The position numbers and the translations under genes are program-made. Under the pieces are notes generated by a model. The model did not search any database, was not told the DNA's origin, and saw only the letters and a program-made list of their open reading frames with translations. From Flavobacteriaceae bacterium (GTDB lineage Bacteria; Bacteroidota; Bacteroidia; Flavobacteriales; Flavobacteriaceae), in the NCBI GenBank assembly GCA_947472705.1, contig CANJDA010000102.1, positions 1-7,787 on the forward strand: a DNA stretch of 7,787 bases, read 5' to 3'. This document shows, in pieces, positions 6,588 to 7,787 of this stretch. The first letter of the stretch is position 1. Each line of letters starts with the position of its first letter.

Positions 6588-7286
6588 ATGAAAAATATCC
6601 TTTTGATTGGTGGATCCCATGGTATTGGCTTAGCATTAGTTAAAGAATTACAACATGAAAATAATGTATATGTGGCTTCAAGAACCAATGAAAACCTGGC
6701 TGATTTGAAATGTACCCATTTCCCTTTTGACGCCTTAACTGATACCTTAGATAAGTCAAAACTTCCTGATGTAATTGATGGATTGGTGTATTGTCCAGGA
6801 AGTATCAATCTGCGCCAGTTTCGTAGTTTAAAACCCGAGACTTTTGAAAACGATTTACAAATTAACTTCATCAGTGTAGTAAAAGTTATTCAATCGGTGT
6901 TACCCAATTTATCAGCTTCTGAACAATCGAGTATCGTATTATTTAGCTCTATAGCTGCCAGTATGGGTATGCCTTTTCATACTAGTGTGGCTGCAACCAA
7001 AGGAGCTATTGAAGGTTTTGCCAAAGCATTAGCTGCCGAATATGCCCCAAAGATTAGAGTTAATGTAGTTGCACCATCATTAACCGACACACCTTTGGCT
7101 GATAAATTTTTAAACTCTGAAGAGAAAAAAGAAAAGTCAGCCCAGCGTCATCCTTTAAAAAGAGTAGGAACAGCAGATGATATAGCACAAATGGCGAGTT
7201 TTTTGTTAAGTGATAAAAGTAACTGGATTTCGGGACAAATTCTTCATGTTGATGGAGGAATGTCAACACTTTTAGTAAATTCATAA
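6588..7286 (+). CDS. Atypical short-chain dehydrogenase/reductase lacking the catalytic Tyr
   Basis: A 232-residue SDR, somewhat short for the classical type (about 250). The start at 6588 follows the previous stop by one base. The alternative ATG at 6555 would overlap the SRPBCC gene and place 11 odd residues before the Rossmann strand. Seen: a nucleotide loop GGSHGIG (8-14); SRT (31-33) after the second strand, where R32 suggests NADP(H); N93 in the position of the structural Asn; SS at 120-121, the second fitting the catalytic Ser; K138 of the YxxxK motif; and the late motifs VNVVAPS (158-164), SGQ (215-217) and HVDGGM (220-225). The catalytic Tyr, expected four residues before K138, is V134 (motif VAATK), and the FabI-type alternative position (K minus 7) is H131. 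The NNAG motif is also altered (YCPG, 68-71). It binds a nucleotide almost certainly, but classical dehydrogenase chemistry is doubtful. It is co-transcribed with the SRPBCC and photolyase genes. Confidence 0.88.
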   Translation: MKNILLIGGSHGIGLALVKELQHENNVYVASRTNENLADLKCTHFPFDALTDTLDKSKLPDVIDGLVYCPGSINLRQFRSLKPETFENDLQINFISVVKVIQSVLPNLSASEQSSIVLFSSIAASMGMPFHTSVAATKGAIEGFAKALAAEYAPKIRVNVVAPSLTDTPLADKFLNSEEKKEKSAQRHPLKRVGTADDIAQMASFLLSDKSNWISGQILHVDGGMSTLLVNS

Positions 7287-7296
7287 ATAATAATAA

Positions 7297-7787
7297 ATGA
7301 ACGTATTTTGGTTTCGCCGCGATTTGCGATTAGAAGATAATGTTGGTCTTTTTCACGCTTTAAAAAGTGGAGAAGATGTATTAATTATTTTTATTTTTGA
7401 TGAAACCATTTTGTCACAATTACCCAAAAACGATGCGCGAGTGACGTTCATTCACCAGCAATTGGATAAAATGCAAAGGGAATTGAACAAAATAGGAAAA
7501 TCGATAGCCCTTTTTCATGGCGAACCATTAGAAGTATTCCGCAACATCCTTACTGAAAACACAATTAAAACAGTGTATACCAATCACGATTATGAACCTT
7601 ATGCCCGCAAACGTGATTTAGAAATATACCAGTTCTTAAAAGAAAATAATATCGAATTCAAAACCAGTAAAGATCAAGTAATTTTTGAAAAAAGTGAAGT
7701 GGTAAAAGACGATGGAACTCCATATGTAGTCTATACTCCTTACTCGAAAAAATGGAAAGAAAACTTCAAGAAAAAAGCAATTGTACA
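7297..7787 (+). CDS. DNA photolyase/cryptochrome family, N-terminal part (cut by window end)
   Basis: The frame is open from ATG 7297 to the last base: 163 complete codons and no stop. Only the N-terminal alpha/beta domain, which binds the antenna chromophore in photolyases, is visible. The start VFWFRRDLRLEDN (3-15) is the family's hallmark, followed by the helix NDARVTFIHQQLDKM, then ALFHGEPLEVF, VYTNHDYEPYARKRD and the end of the domain, TPYVVYTPYSKKWKENF. The FAD-binding helical domain lies beyond the window, so the exact type cannot be fixed: CPD photolyase (class I-like) seems most likely, with (6-4) photolyase or cryptochrome possible. It repairs UV-induced pyrimidine dimers with blue light if it is a photolyase. 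It begins 10 bases after the SDR stop, as the third gene of the operon. Confidence 0.93.
   Translation, partial: MNVFWFRRDLRLEDNVGLFHALKSGEDVLIIFIFDETILSQLPKNDARVTFIHQQLDKMQRELNKIGKSIALFHGEPLEVFRNILTENTIKTVYTNHDYEPYARKRDLEIYQFLKENNIEFKTSKDQVIFEKSEVVKDDGTPYVVYTPYSKKWKENFKKKAIV

Noticed and set aside
6560..7284. Open frames on the - strand opposite the SDR gene
   Set aside because: No recognisable motifs and full overlap with a clear SDR; treated as shadows.
6588..7286. Assignment as FabG (3-oxoacyl-ACP reductase)
   Set aside because: The catalytic Tyr is missing, the NNAG motif is altered and the gene neighbours are not fatty-acid synthesis genes.

Overview
The window looks like chromosomal DNA from a member of the Flavobacteriaceae (Bacteroidota), probably Flavobacterium or a close relative. 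The evidence is the very AT-rich sequence, the near absence of Shine-Dalgarno sites, start codons preceded by A-rich leaders, several boxes matching the Bacteroidota -7 element TAnnTTTG, and protein families typical of the group: a long secreted PIG-L deacetylase, a DUF2911 protein and a Na+/solute symporter with a long loop. No mobile element, tRNA, rRNA or CRISPR array is visible.

Layout. Bases 1-266 are intergenic and contain a strong terminator (41-69) for a + strand gene that lies before the window. A small secreted protein of unknown function follows (267-647). Next is a tight + strand operon: a secreted PIG-L/LmbE-type deacetylase of 832 residues (746-3244), a 34-residue single-span membrane microprotein (3246-3350) and a Na+/solute symporter (3352-5073), with one base between each pair of genes. 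A bidirectional hairpin terminator (5077-5106) separates this operon from a convergent DUF2911/TPR lipoprotein-like secreted protein on the - strand (5128-5982; no lipobox, so more likely a soluble periplasmic protein). A 133-bp divergent promoter region carries an inverted repeat (6061-6068 and 6083-6090). A second + strand operon follows: an SRPBCC protein (6116-6586), a short-chain dehydrogenase/reductase without the catalytic tyrosine (6588-7286) and the start of a DNA photolyase/cryptochrome (7297 to the window end, cut off).

How the genes may work together (inference). The first operon resembles a unit that processes an N-acylated substrate outside the cytoplasm and imports a small product by Na+ symport. 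The microprotein is a candidate accessory subunit of the transporter. The second operon looks like a light or photo-oxidative stress unit, because a photolyase shares a transcript with an SRPBCC lipid-binding-type protein and an atypical SDR. The inverted repeat in front of it would be its operator.

The three items I think least described are the 34-residue microprotein, the tyrosine-less SDR in a photolyase operon, and the operator-like repeat upstream of that operon.
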